64,000 nucleotides of DNA from Micavibrio_A sp964539025 (GTDB lineage Bacteria; Pseudomonadota; Alphaproteobacteria; Micavibrionales; Micavibrionaceae). The stretch's first letter is position 1. Each line of letters begins with the position of its first letter. The stretch is from positions 124,001 to 188,000 of the forward strand of contig CAZIFA010000004.1 of NCBI GenBank assembly GCA_964539025.1. Direction: 5' to 3'. The position numbers and the translations under genes are program-made. The notes under the pieces are model-generated. The model was not told the DNA's origin and did no database searches. It saw only the letters and a program-made list of their open reading frames with translations. Shown one piece after another: positions 16,371-24,456 of this stretch.

Positions 16371-16808
16371 ATGGAAAATTTAGAAACAGAAGACACTAAT
16401 ATAGACTACAACGAACGGGCCAGAAGACTGGATGCACAAATAGCCGAACTCCTGAGACTTGGGGCGTTCGAAGATCGCAAAGGCGCAGCCGATATAGAGG
16501 CCGAACAGCAAAGGTTCGCGGACATCATCACCGCCATCGAAGGCCGCATCACCGGCAGTGAAACCGCGCAGGACTTGCGGCACAAAGCGGCGGTGCAGGC
16601 CGGGTATCTGGATGAATTGTTCCTCTATCACTTTGGTAGGGCGAAAGAAAATCCCTCTTCTTTTCAAGAGCTTGAGCGCGCCTTGAAGATGCAACAACAC
16701 GCCTTGCGCGCCATGCATGCATGGTGCCGTCTCGATGCGCGTTTGAACGCCGGGAATCCAAAACACGCGGAACGAACTGAACAAAACTTAACGCAGGACG
16801 GACTCTAA
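16371..16808 (+). CDS. hypothetical protein, probably leaderless mRNA
   Basis: 145 residues, soluble and mostly helical. No family is recognised; HAWCRLDARLN and RRLDAQIAELLRLG are the most distinctive parts. The start is placed at 16371 because a strong promoter occupies 16336-16364; the longer frame from 16314 would begin upstream of that promoter. The next gene starts two bases after the stop, implying coupling. Confidence 0.65.
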   Translation: MENLETEDTNIDYNERARRLDAQIAELLRLGAFEDRKGAADIEAEQQRFADIITAIEGRITGSETAQDLRHKAAVQAGYLDELFLYHFGRAKENPSSFQELERALKMQQHALRAMHAWCRLDARLNAGNPKHAERTEQNLTQDGL

Positions 16809-16810
16809 GT

Positions 16811-17710
16811 ATGCCCCGCTGGACCCCTGAAGCAAGACTGGAACAATCCCGACGGATACGCAAAACTCGTCCATGGACGCGCTCCACTGGGCCGCGCACC
16901 ATGGAAGGCAAACGTCTTTCCAGATGGAACGCCTATAAACACGGCTTCCATTCCGCCATGTCTTTGAAACTGCGTAGCGTCCTCGCCCGCCAAAGCCGCC
17001 TTCTTACGGCGATGTCCCACACTGCCCAATTACCAACATCCAACTTCCAATATCCAACCTTTGCGGTTGACCGTGCCAACCCTGACGGGCAATGTACGGG
17101 CAGTTTTATGGAAGGACTGCACAACAATGACCAACGCCGCCGCGAAAACCGCCGACACATCCCTCACCGCCCCGCAAATGACGCATATGTCGAACGCCAT
17201 CCGCGCTCTTGCGATGGACGCGGTGCAAAAGGCAAACTCTGGCCACCCCGGAATGCCGATGGGCATGGCCGATGTTGCGACGGTGCTCTATTCCAAATTC
17301 CTGAAATTCGATCCGAAAAATCCGGGCTGGCCGGACCGCGACCGCTTTATCTTGTCGGCTGGTCACGGCTCGATGCTGCTTTACGCGCTGAATTACCTCA
17401 CGGGCTACGAAAAAATCACGTTGGAGGAAATCAAGAATTTCCGCCAGCTTCATTCCAAAACGCCGGGCCACCCCGAAGTCGATGTCTCCTGCGGTATCGA
17501 AACGACGACAGGCCCGCTGGGACAAGGCATTTCCACTTCGGTTGGATTTGCATTGGCCGAAGCGATCCTGCAATCGAAATTCGGCGAAGACCTGGTCAAC
17601 CATTACACCTACGTCATCGCCTCGGACGGCGATTTGATGGAAGGGATCAGCCACGAAGCCTGCGCTATTGCGGGCCATATGAAACTCGGCAAATTGATCG
17701 TTCTTTATGA
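16811..17710 (+). CDS. small STGPRT-motif protein, reading frame overrunning into tkt
   Basis: The first 50 or so residues carry the conserved WT.E...QS..IRK..PW..STGPRT..GK.LSRWNAYKHG pattern of a short proteobacterial protein that is normally about 60-70 residues. After residue 70 the frame enters a TCCAA-type repeat (17030-17065) and then runs out of frame through 580 bases of tkt with no stop before 17710. The N-terminal part is credible; the rest is probably an artefact of a lost stop codon. It starts two bases after the preceding stop. Function unknown. Confidence 0.35.
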   Translation: MPRWTPEARLEQSRRIRKTRPWTRSTGPRTMEGKRLSRWNAYKHGFHSAMSLKLRSVLARQSRLLTAMSHTAQLPTSNFQYPTFAVDRANPDGQCTGSFMEGLHNNDQRRRENRRHIPHRPANDAYVERHPRSCDGRGAKGKLWPPRNADGHGRCCDGALFQIPEIRSEKSGLAGPRPLYLVGWSRLDAALRAELPHGLRKNHVGGNQEFPPASFQNAGPPRSRCLLRYRNDDRPAGTRHFHFGWICIGRSDPAIEIRRRPGQPLHLRHRLGRRFDGRDQPRSLRYCGPYETRQIDRSL

Positions 17711-19115
17711 TGACAATGGCATCACGATCGACGGCTCGACCGAATTGTCCTTCACCGAAAACGTTCCAGACCGTTTCAAAGCTTACGGCTGGGATGTTCA
17801 AAAAGTCGACGGGCATGATATGGCACAAATCGAAAAAGCCATCGCCAAGGCACAAACAACCGATACTCCCTCGATCATCTGCTGCAAAACCGTGATCGGC
17901 TACGGTTCGCCGAACAAATCCGGCAAATCTTCCTCGCACGGCTCGCCGCTTGGTGACGATGAAATCAAGGCGTCGCGTGAAGTATTGAAATGGTCGCACG
18001 GCACGTTCGATATTCCAAAAGACATTCTCGACCAATGGCGCGCCATTGGAGCCAAAGGCGCAGCGGATTGCGCTGCGTGGAATGGCCGTTTGAAAGCCTC
18101 TTCCAAAAAATCCGAATTCGAAACACAACAAAAACCGGATGTATCGGCAGCACTGAAGCCAGTCATCGCGGAAATCAAAAAAGACTTTGCCGACAAAAAA
18201 CCAAAACTGGCGACGCGCCAGACATCCGGCGAATGCTTGGAAAAACTCGTCCCCGCACTTTCGCAATTGATCGGCGGTTCTGCCGATTTGACAGGTTCGA
18301 ACAACACCAAAGTCAAAGCATCGAAAGTCATCACCAAAGCCGATTACAACGGCAATTACATCAATTACGGCGTGCGCGAGCACGGCATGGCGGCGATCAT
18401 GAACGGCATGGCGTTGCATGGCGGCGTGATCCCGTATGCTGGCACATTCTTGCAATTTGCAGACTATGCTCGCCCGGCCATTCGTTTGGCTGCGCTGATG
18501 AAACAACGTGTTATTCACGTCATGACACACGATTCAATCGGTCTTGGCGAAGATGGACCGACGCACCAGCCGGTCGAACATCTGGCCGCTTTGCGCGCAA
18601 TTCCGAACTGCTATGTTTACCGTCCTTGCGACGGCGTCGAAACCGCCGAATGCTGGGAACTCGCGCTGCAAAACCAAAACGCCCCGGCTGTTTTATCACT
18701 GACCAGACAAGGTTTGCCGACATATCGTGGCGCGGATGCGGACAACAAATCCGCCAAGGGCGCGTACATTCTGAAAGACTCCAAAGGCTCGCCGAAAGTC
18801 ACGATCTTCGCCTCGGGTTCCGAAGTCGAAATCGCGATAACCGCCGCCGAAAAAATCGGCGATGGCGCGCGCGTTGTATCCGTTCCTTGTATGGATTTGT
18901 TCTTTGAACAAAGCGGCGAATATGTTCAATCGTTGGTCTGCAACGATTCCAAAAAAATCGCCGTCGAAGCCGCCATCCGCCAAGGCTGGGATGCGATCAT
19001 CGGACCTCATGGGACTTTCATCGGCATGAAGTCCTTCGGCGATTCCGCGCCCGCAGGAACGCTCTACAAACATTTCGGCATCACCGCCGAGGCGGTAATT
19101 GAGGCTGCGAAGTGA
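17127..19115 (+). CDS. tkt: transketolase
   Basis: 662 residues. Thiamine-diphosphate enzyme moving two-carbon units between sugar phosphates in the pentose phosphate pathway. Visible are ANSGHPGMPMGMAD, the TPP/Mg motif ASDGDLMEGISHEA with ...LYDDNGITIDG, the pyrimidine-domain YGVREHGMAAIMNG and THDSIGLGEDGPTHQPVEHL. The start is taken at 17127, where GGAAGGA lies upstream; a longer frame from 17061 adds repeat-encoded residues. It heads the tkt-gap-fba set. Confidence 0.97.
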   Translation: MTNAAAKTADTSLTAPQMTHMSNAIRALAMDAVQKANSGHPGMPMGMADVATVLYSKFLKFDPKNPGWPDRDRFILSAGHGSMLLYALNYLTGYEKITLEEIKNFRQLHSKTPGHPEVDVSCGIETTTGPLGQGISTSVGFALAEAILQSKFGEDLVNHYTYVIASDGDLMEGISHEACAIAGHMKLGKLIVLYDDNGITIDGSTELSFTENVPDRFKAYGWDVQKVDGHDMAQIEKAIAKAQTTDTPSIICCKTVIGYGSPNKSGKSSSHGSPLGDDEIKASREVLKWSHGTFDIPKDILDQWRAIGAKGAADCAAWNGRLKASSKKSEFETQQKPDVSAALKPVIAEIKKDFADKKPKLATRQTSGECLEKLVPALSQLIGGSADLTGSNNTKVKASKVITKADYNGNYINYGVREHGMAAIMNGMALHGGVIPYAGTFLQFADYARPAIRLAALMKQRVIHVMTHDSIGLGEDGPTHQPVEHLAALRAIPNCYVYRPCDGVETAECWELALQNQNAPAVLSLTRQGLPTYRGADADNKSAKGAYILKDSKGSPKVTIFASGSEVEIAITAAEKIGDGARVVSVPCMDLFFEQSGEYVQSLVCNDSKKIAVEAAIRQGWDAIIGPHGTFIGMKSFGDSAPAGTLYKHFGITAEAVIEAAK

Positions 19116-19207
19116 AGGTAAAAAGGAAGGATTTTGATTGCATCTTCACCCCCGTTTCTTTAAAACCACAGACATAAAACAAGCTCACGCTAATAGAGGA
19201 AATTCCC

Positions 19208-20239
19208 ATGGCTGTAAAAGTAGCAATTAACGGATTTGGCCGCATCGGCCGTCTGGTCGCCCGCGCATTGTATGAATCAAAGCGCACGGATATCGAACTG
19301 GTCGCCATCAACGATCTCGCGACACTCGAAGGCAACAAAATCCTTTTGAAATATGACTCGGTTCACGGACCCTTCCCGTTCCCGGTCGAAGTCAAAGACG
19401 ACAAGACCCTGATGATCAACGGCAAGCCTGTTATCGTCACACAAGAAAAAGACCCGACGAAACTGCCATGGGGCGATCTAAAAATCGACATCGTGTTCGA
19501 ATGTACGGGCATTTTCACCAAGCGCGACAAAGCCGCGATGCACCTGACCGCAGGCGCAAAAAAAGTCCTGATCTCCGCTCCGGGCGAAGAAGAAGACATT
19601 ACGGTTGTTTACGGCGTGAATTCCGACAAGCTGAAACCCGAGCACACGGTTGTGTCCAACGCGTCCTGCACCACGAACTGCCTCGCTCCCGTTGCAAAAG
19701 TTCTGCACGAAGCGATCGGCATCGAGAGCGGATTCATGACGACGATCCATTCCTATACCGGCGACCAAAACACGGTCGACACGTTCCACAAAGACCTGCA
19801 CCGCGCACGTGCGGCAGCATTAAACATCATCCCGACATCTACGGGTGCTGCCAAGGCTGTCGGCAAAGTGTTGCCTGAATTAAAAGGCAAGCTGGATGGC
19901 GTGTCGCTTCGCGTTCCGACCCCGAACGTTTCAGTTGTCGACCTGAAGTTCATTGCATCCCGCGAAACAACGGCCGAAGAAGTCAACGCCGCGATCAAAA
20001 AAGCACTCGGCGACATGACGAACATTATGGATGCGTATGATGAACCGCTCGTATCAAGCGACTTCAACCACAATGCCCATTCGTCCATCTTCTCATATGC
20101 TGGAACGAAAGTCGTCGATGGCAAGCTGGTGCGTATCATGAGCTGGTACGACAATGAATGGGGCTTTTCGAACCGTATGCTAGACACGGCCGCGAAAATG
20201 CATGCTGTCGGGTATGACGCGAAAAGCAAAGCGGCGTAA
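19208..20239 (+). CDS. gap: type I glyceraldehyde-3-phosphate dehydrogenase
   Basis: 343 residues. The NAD-binding GFGRIGRLVAR is at the N terminus, catalytic Cys in SNASCTTNCLAPV, catalytic His in TIHSYTGDQ, and the C-terminal SWYDNEWGFSNRM is as in the family. AGAGGAA lies just before the ATG. It is 92 bp after tkt on the same strand. Confidence 0.98.
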   Translation: MAVKVAINGFGRIGRLVARALYESKRTDIELVAINDLATLEGNKILLKYDSVHGPFPFPVEVKDDKTLMINGKPVIVTQEKDPTKLPWGDLKIDIVFECTGIFTKRDKAAMHLTAGAKKVLISAPGEEEDITVVYGVNSDKLKPEHTVVSNASCTTNCLAPVAKVLHEAIGIESGFMTTIHSYTGDQNTVDTFHKDLHRARAAALNIIPTSTGAAKAVGKVLPELKGKLDGVSLRVPTPNVSVVDLKFIASRETTAEEVNAAIKKALGDMTNIMDAYDEPLVSSDFNHNAHSSIFSYAGTKVVDGKLVRIMSWYDNEWGFSNRMLDTAAKMHAVGYDAKSKAA

Positions 20240-20247
20240 TTTAACGA

Positions 20248-20314
20248 TGTCATCCTGAAGGAGCGTTAGCGACTGAAGGATCTCATGAGATCCTTCGCTA
20301 CGCTCAGGATGACA
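20248..20314. repeat. palindromic repeat (family B) between gap and fba
   Basis: TGTCATCCTGAAGGAGCGTT ... GGATCTCATGAGATCC ... CTCAGGATGACA. It occupies the gap where pgk usually stands. Confidence 0.85.
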
Positions 20315-20334
20315 ACAAAAGGAAAGAAAGAACG

Positions 20335-21396
20335 ATGTCCAAACTGAAACCCGGGGTTGTCTGGGGCGATGATTACCAGACGCTGATCAAGGCCTGCAAG
20401 GACGGCGAATACGCCCTTCCGGCCGTCAACGTGATCGGCACCAACACGATCAACGCGGTTCTGGAATCCGCCGCCAAGAACAAGTCGGATGTTATCATCC
20501 AGCTTTCGAACGGCGGTGCGGAATTCTATGCCGGCAAAGGCATGGCGGATCCTTTCAAAGCAAAGACACTCGGCGCAGTATCCGCAGCCCTTCACGTTCA
20601 CGCGCTGGCCGAACATTACGGCATCTGCGTCATCTTGCACACCGACCATGCGAACAAGAAACTGATCCCATGGGTCGATGCGATGGTTGATTACGGCACG
20701 GAATTCTATAAAAAACGTGGCTTCCCGCTATTTTCCTCTCACATGGTCGATCTGTCCGAAGAACCTATCGAGGAAAACTTGGCTGAATGCGCACGCATCC
20801 TGAAACGCATGGTGCCGCTCGGCATGTCCATCGAGATAGAACTCGGCGTCACGGGCGGCGAAGAAGATGGCGTCGGTTCGGACGATATCGACAACGCGAA
20901 ACTCTACACGCAACCTGAAGACGTTCTGCGTGCCTATGAAGTTCTGGCGCCTATCGGCCACTTCTCCACGGCGGCATCGTTCGGCAACGTGCACGGCGTG
21001 TATTCGCCCGGCAACGTCAAGCTGCGCCCCGATATCCTGAAAAATTCGCAGGACCTCGTCCAGAAGGTCAAAGGCTTAGGCCACAACCCGCTCGATCTCG
21101 TCTTCCACGGCGGCTCGGGTTCGGAAAAAGACAAGATCACGGAAAGCCTCGGTTATGGCGTGTTCAAGATGAACATCGACACCGACACCCAGTTCGCTTT
21201 CGCGCACGCTATCGGCCAGTATGTCTGGGACAATGAAAAAGCCTTCGCCTACCAGATCGATCCGGATGACGGTAAGCCGTACAAAAAGCAGTATGACCCC
21301 CGCGTCTGGCTGCGTGTCGGTGAAAAAGGCCTGGTCAAGCGGATGGATGAGGCGTTTGAGGACCTTCGCAGCGCCGGAAAATCCCTCGCCGCTTAA
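20335..21396 (+). CDS. fba: class II fructose-bisphosphate aldolase
   Basis: 353 residues, FbaA-like. Zinc enzyme cleaving fructose-1,6-bisphosphate. HTDHANKK holds the first zinc ligands; EIELGVTGGEEDG, the GNVHGVY segment and the substrate loop FHGGSGSEKDKI with KMNIDTDTQ follow. GGAAAGAAAG precedes the ATG. It is downstream of tkt and gap. Confidence 0.97.
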   Translation: MSKLKPGVVWGDDYQTLIKACKDGEYALPAVNVIGTNTINAVLESAAKNKSDVIIQLSNGGAEFYAGKGMADPFKAKTLGAVSAALHVHALAEHYGICVILHTDHANKKLIPWVDAMVDYGTEFYKKRGFPLFSSHMVDLSEEPIEENLAECARILKRMVPLGMSIEIELGVTGGEEDGVGSDDIDNAKLYTQPEDVLRAYEVLAPIGHFSTAASFGNVHGVYSPGNVKLRPDILKNSQDLVQKVKGLGHNPLDLVFHGGSGSEKDKITESLGYGVFKMNIDTDTQFAFAHAIGQYVWDNEKAFAYQIDPDDGKPYKKQYDPRVWLRVGEKGLVKRMDEAFEDLRSAGKSLAA

Positions 21397-21496
21397 CGAA
21401 AACATTGTGGACTAGAGCGCATAAAGCCTTTACCGGCTTTGGCGTCCGCCCCTGAATGACGTAATATTTACCTGCCCTCAACATCAGGAAAATATT

Positions 21497-22408
21497 ATGG
21501 AAGCATTCGTCATCGTCATCGCGGCTCTCGCCGTCGTCATTATCGTCAAGGGCGTCAAAGCCGTGCCGCAAGGGATGGAATACACAATCGAGCGGTTCGG
21601 CCGTTACACAAAAACCCTGAACCCCGGATTGAATTTCATTGTGCCTATTATCGACAATGTCGGCGCGAAAGTTTCCATGATGGAAACGGTTCTGGACGTT
21701 CCAAGCCAAGAAGTCATCACCAAAGACAACGCGCTCGTCAAAGTCGATGGCGTCGTCTTCTATCAAATTCTGGATGCGGCCAAAGCGGCGTATGAAGTGC
21801 GCGGTCTTGAAAACGCTATCCTCAACCTGACTATGACGAATCTTCGCACCGTGATGGGTTCAATGACGCTCGATGAATTGCTGTCCGAGCGCGACCAGAT
21901 CAACGCGCGCCTTCTTACCATCGTCGATGACGCCACCGCACCATGGGGAATCAAAGTCACGCGCATCGAGATTAAAGATATCGCACCGCCACGTGACCTC
22001 GTTGACTCAATGGCCCGCCAGATGAAAGCGGAACGCGACAAACGCGCGACGATTCTGGAGGCATCAGGCGCACGTGAAGCCTCTATCCTGCGCGCCGAAG
22101 GCGAAAAACAGGCGACGATGCTCGAAGCCGAAGGCCGTAAAGAAGCGGCTTTCCGCGATGCCGAGGCCCGTGAACGTTCCGCCGAAGCTGAGGCCCGCGC
22201 CACGCAAATGGTGTCGGAAGCGATTTCCGGCGGCAATGTGCAAGCAATCAATTATTTCGTAGCACAAAAATATATCGACGCACTCAAAGTGTTTGGCGCA
22301 TCTCCGAACCAGAAAACAATTTTTATGCCGCTAGAAACCACAGGCGTTATGGGTTCCATTGCGGGAATTACGGACCTTGTGCAGGACATTGCAAGGAAGA
22401 AGGCCTAA
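21497..22408 (+). CDS. SPFH/band 7 protein (QmcA-like slipin)
   Basis: 303 residues. The N-terminal membrane segment (residues 2-20) is followed by the band 7 domain (VPQGMEYTIERFGRYTKTLNPG, PSQEVITKDNALVKVDGVVF), then a long Ala/Glu/Arg coiled coil (about 185-240) and a C-terminal YFVAQKYIDAL. It forms membrane microdomain cages. The next gene is its NfeD partner, starting four bases after the stop. The qmcA name is the E. coli equivalent. Confidence 0.92.
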   Translation: MEAFVIVIAALAVVIIVKGVKAVPQGMEYTIERFGRYTKTLNPGLNFIVPIIDNVGAKVSMMETVLDVPSQEVITKDNALVKVDGVVFYQILDAAKAAYEVRGLENAILNLTMTNLRTVMGSMTLDELLSERDQINARLLTIVDDATAPWGIKVTRIEIKDIAPPRDLVDSMARQMKAERDKRATILEASGAREASILRAEGEKQATMLEAEGRKEAAFRDAEARERSAEAEARATQMVSEAISGGNVQAINYFVAQKYIDALKVFGASPNQKTIFMPLETTGVMGSIAGITDLVQDIARKKA

Positions 22409-22411
22409 GAC

Positions 22412-22864
22412 ATGGATTTTTTGAACGCGATAGAATACTGGCACTGGCTTGTTCTCGGGCTTATCCTGCTCGGTCTCGAGATACTCGTGTTCGGCGCGAT
22501 CTTTTTATGGATGGGGATTGCCGCGCTGTTCGTTGGCGTTCTGGTGTTCCTGATCCCCACTCTGCTGTGGATGCCGCAGATATTGATCTGGTCAGTGATC
22601 GCTGTGATCGGCGCGTTCGGATGGCAATTCTATCGCAAGAAACATCCCGCAAAAGACAACGCCAAGGGCATGAACCGCCGCGGCGAACAATATATCGGAC
22701 GGCATTTCACACTCACCAAGGATATCGTGAACGGCACGGGTGAATTGCATGTCGATGACACGCGATGGAAAATCGTTTCTTATAAAGACCTTCCGGCAGG
22801 CATGAAGGTGAAGGTCGTCGCAATTGAGGGTACATCACTGAGGGTTGAAGAATTTATATCATAG
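22412..22864 (+). CDS. NfeD family membrane protein
   Basis: 150 residues. Three hydrophobic segments in the first 75 residues (LVLGLILLGLEILVFGAIFLW and following) precede a C-terminal OB-fold domain (GRHFTLTKDIVNGTGELHVDDTRWK). This is the short NfeD form that pairs with QmcA/slipin. It is coupled to the preceding SPFH gene. Confidence 0.92.
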   Translation: MDFLNAIEYWHWLVLGLILLGLEILVFGAIFLWMGIAALFVGVLVFLIPTLLWMPQILIWSVIAVIGAFGWQFYRKKHPAKDNAKGMNRRGEQYIGRHFTLTKDIVNGTGELHVDDTRWKIVSYKDLPAGMKVKVVAIEGTSLRVEEFIS

Positions 22865-22878
22865 TAAAGGGGAATATC

Positions 22879-23457
22879 ATGAACAACAAACGCAATAAAA
22901 TTATCATCGCTGTTACCTGTCTTGCGCTGATTGGCGGTGCTGGCGCTGCGGCCTATATAAAGCGTGATGCTATGCCTATGCTTAGCCAGCTTGACGCCCC
23001 CGGCATCAGCCAGGAAACGAGGCAACATATTCTTGTTGGTGATAAAACAGGCGGCGGCCATAAATTCGGCGCGGGCAAAGACTGTAAATCTGAATTCCCG
23101 CAGGGCTGGAGCGATGGCGAGATTATCAGCAGCATCAAAAAAGTCGCCGCCAATGACAATCTGAAATGGAAGCAGCAAAAGAACGGCTATTTTGTTGCTA
23201 CAGACGAAGTCAATGACATTAAAATCCGCGTTGTTTTGGACAAAGAAAAAGACGATATCGTGACGGGATATCCGGTCAACACAAACCGTAACGCCTGCCC
23301 GCCACGCACGGCAGCCGTTACAAAGCCGAAGCCAAAACCAGCCAATCCGGACACAACGGCTGAGGTATTGGCGGAGATCGAGCCAGCCACGGGTAATGTT
23401 GCGAACGCGTCGAACCGCCAGCCCAGAACGTCCAACATCAATCAGCGCAAAGATTAA
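22879..23457 (+). CDS. membrane-anchored EndoU-type nuclease domain protein
   Basis: 192 residues. A Lys/Arg start and a hydrophobic helix (residues 8-27) suggest an anchor or uncleaved signal. Residues about 48-137 match bacterial EndoU: HILVGD (His50), GGGH (His61), FPQGWSDGEIISSIKKVA, then IKIRVVLDKEKDDIVTGYPV with Thr129 and Tyr131 in catalytic-like positions. The tail is Pro/Ala-rich. EndoU domains usually act as toxin tips in CDI or T6 effectors with an immunity gene; none is visible, and the two upstream genes are QmcA and NfeD. The stop overlaps the convergent rlpA-like stop. Confidence 0.72.
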   Translation: MNNKRNKIIIAVTCLALIGGAGAAAYIKRDAMPMLSQLDAPGISQETRQHILVGDKTGGGHKFGAGKDCKSEFPQGWSDGEIISSIKKVAANDNLKWKQQKNGYFVATDEVNDIKIRVVLDKEKDDIVTGYPVNTNRNACPPRTAAVTKPKPKPANPDTTAEVLAEIEPATGNVANASNRQPRTSNINQRKD

Positions 23458-23828
23458 TCGTTACAGCGGAATATGGCGACGGGCGCGGTCCCGTCGTCAA
23501 TCATATCGAGTTGCTGCGCGGCGCCTTCGCTGACATCTATCACCCGTTCGCTACTGAATCCGCCGCGATCATTGACGCGGACAAAGACGCTTTTGTAATT
23601 GCGCATATTGGTGACTTTTAAAACGGTGCCGAACGGGAGCGTCGGATGCGCAGCACTCATCGATGCAGGATCGAACATTTCATGATTGGTCGTCAGAGCG
23701 TTTTCAAAGCCCGGGCCGTACCAGCTTGCAACGCCGCGCTCCACTTCCTCAGAACAGGATGCGGGGCCTGCCCTTGCAATATGAGGGATAACGCAAAGAG
23801 CCGCGAATATGAGCAACAATCGGGACAT
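23454..23828 (-). CDS. RlpA-like double-psi beta-barrel protein, exported
   Basis: 124 residues. A signal peptide (LLLIFAALCVIPHIARA) is followed by the DPBB domain: GVASWYGPGFENALTTNHEMFD, HPTLPFGTVLKVTN and VRVNDRGGF ... VIDVSEGAAQQLDM. No SPOR domain. RlpA-type proteins act on peptidoglycan lacking stem peptides. The start at 23828 leaves a normal signal peptide; an upstream Met at 23864 does not. Confidence 0.88.
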   Translation of the reverse strand: MSRLLLIFAALCVIPHIARAGPASCSEEVERGVASWYGPGFENALTTNHEMFDPASMSAAHPTLPFGTVLKVTNMRNYKSVFVRVNDRGGFSSERVIDVSEGAAQQLDMIDDGTAPVAIFRCND

Positions 23829-23878
23829 AGTTTTGACCTTAACGGCTTTTATCACTGAAATCAAATTTCCCCCATGAC

Positions 23879-23955
23879 TGTCATTCCGAGCGAAGCCGAG
23901 GAATCTATGATGGAACGGTTAGGCCAAAGATCCCTCGGCTTCGCTCGGGATGACA
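23879..23955. repeat. palindromic repeat (family A)
   Basis: TGTCATTCCGAGCGAAGCCG ... AGATCCCTCGGCTTCGCTCG then GGATGACA. It separates the two RlpA-like genes. Confidence 0.85.
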
Positions 23956-23959
23956 AGAG

Positions 23960-24346
23960 TTAACGGCAAAGATAGATATGCACCGGCATCGTGTATTTCA
24001 TACCGAGGATTTTTGCTGCGCCTGAGGAGAGATCAATAATGCGTCCACGCACGAACGGTCCACGATCGTTGATGCGGACGATGACGCCATCGGGATTGCC
24101 TTTGTTGCCGTCTAGCATCACGCGAACCATGGTGCCAAACGGCAAAGTTTTATGCGCGGCGGTTATGCCGTCAGGCACAAACATTTCACCATTGGCCGTG
24201 CGGTTGCCCAAGAGTTCATTACCGTACCATGATGCATCGCCCGCTTCATAAAATGTGCAATTGCCAGCAGGTGGCAATTCGCCGGGTTTTGGGCCCGTGG
24301 CGCAGGCTGTTAGAATAAGGACTGTTACCAAGGAAAGAATGTTCAT
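23960..24346 (-). CDS. RlpA-like lipoprotein
   Basis: 128 residues. A signal peptide with lipobox LTAC puts the acylated Cys near residue 14, followed by the DPBB domain GDASWYGNELLGNRTANGEM, HKTLPFGTMVRV and VRINDRGPFVRGRIIDLS. No SPOR domain. The start is placed at 24346; a longer frame to 24475 is repeat-encoded (HPVIPSVAEG, RFLDFARNDN) and overlaps epmA. It is a paralogue of its neighbour. Confidence 0.88.
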   Translation of the reverse strand: MNILSLVTVLILTACATGPKPGELPPAGNCTFYEAGDASWYGNELLGNRTANGEMFVPDGITAAHKTLPFGTMVRVMLDGNKGNPDGVIVRINDRGPFVRGRIIDLSSGAAKILGMKYTMPVHIYLCR

Positions 24347-24354
24347 TATTACGT

Positions 24355-24431
24355 TGTCATTCCGAGCGAAGTCGAGGAATCTTCGACGGAACGGATAGAG
24401 CAAATATCCCTCGGCTACGCTCGGGATGACA
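24355..24431. repeat. palindromic repeat (family A) between epmA and rlpA-like gene
   Basis: TGTCATTCCGAGCGAAGTCG ... ATCCCTCGGCTACGCTCGGG then ATGACA. When read leftward it yields the IPSVAEG/FARNDN words often misannotated as protein. Confidence 0.85.
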
Positions 24432-24456
24432 GGATGAGAGGACTTTAAAAATTTCA

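Noticed and set aside
17106..18530. 474-codon minus-strand frame opposite tkt
   Set aside because: Antisense shadow of a certain transketolase gene.
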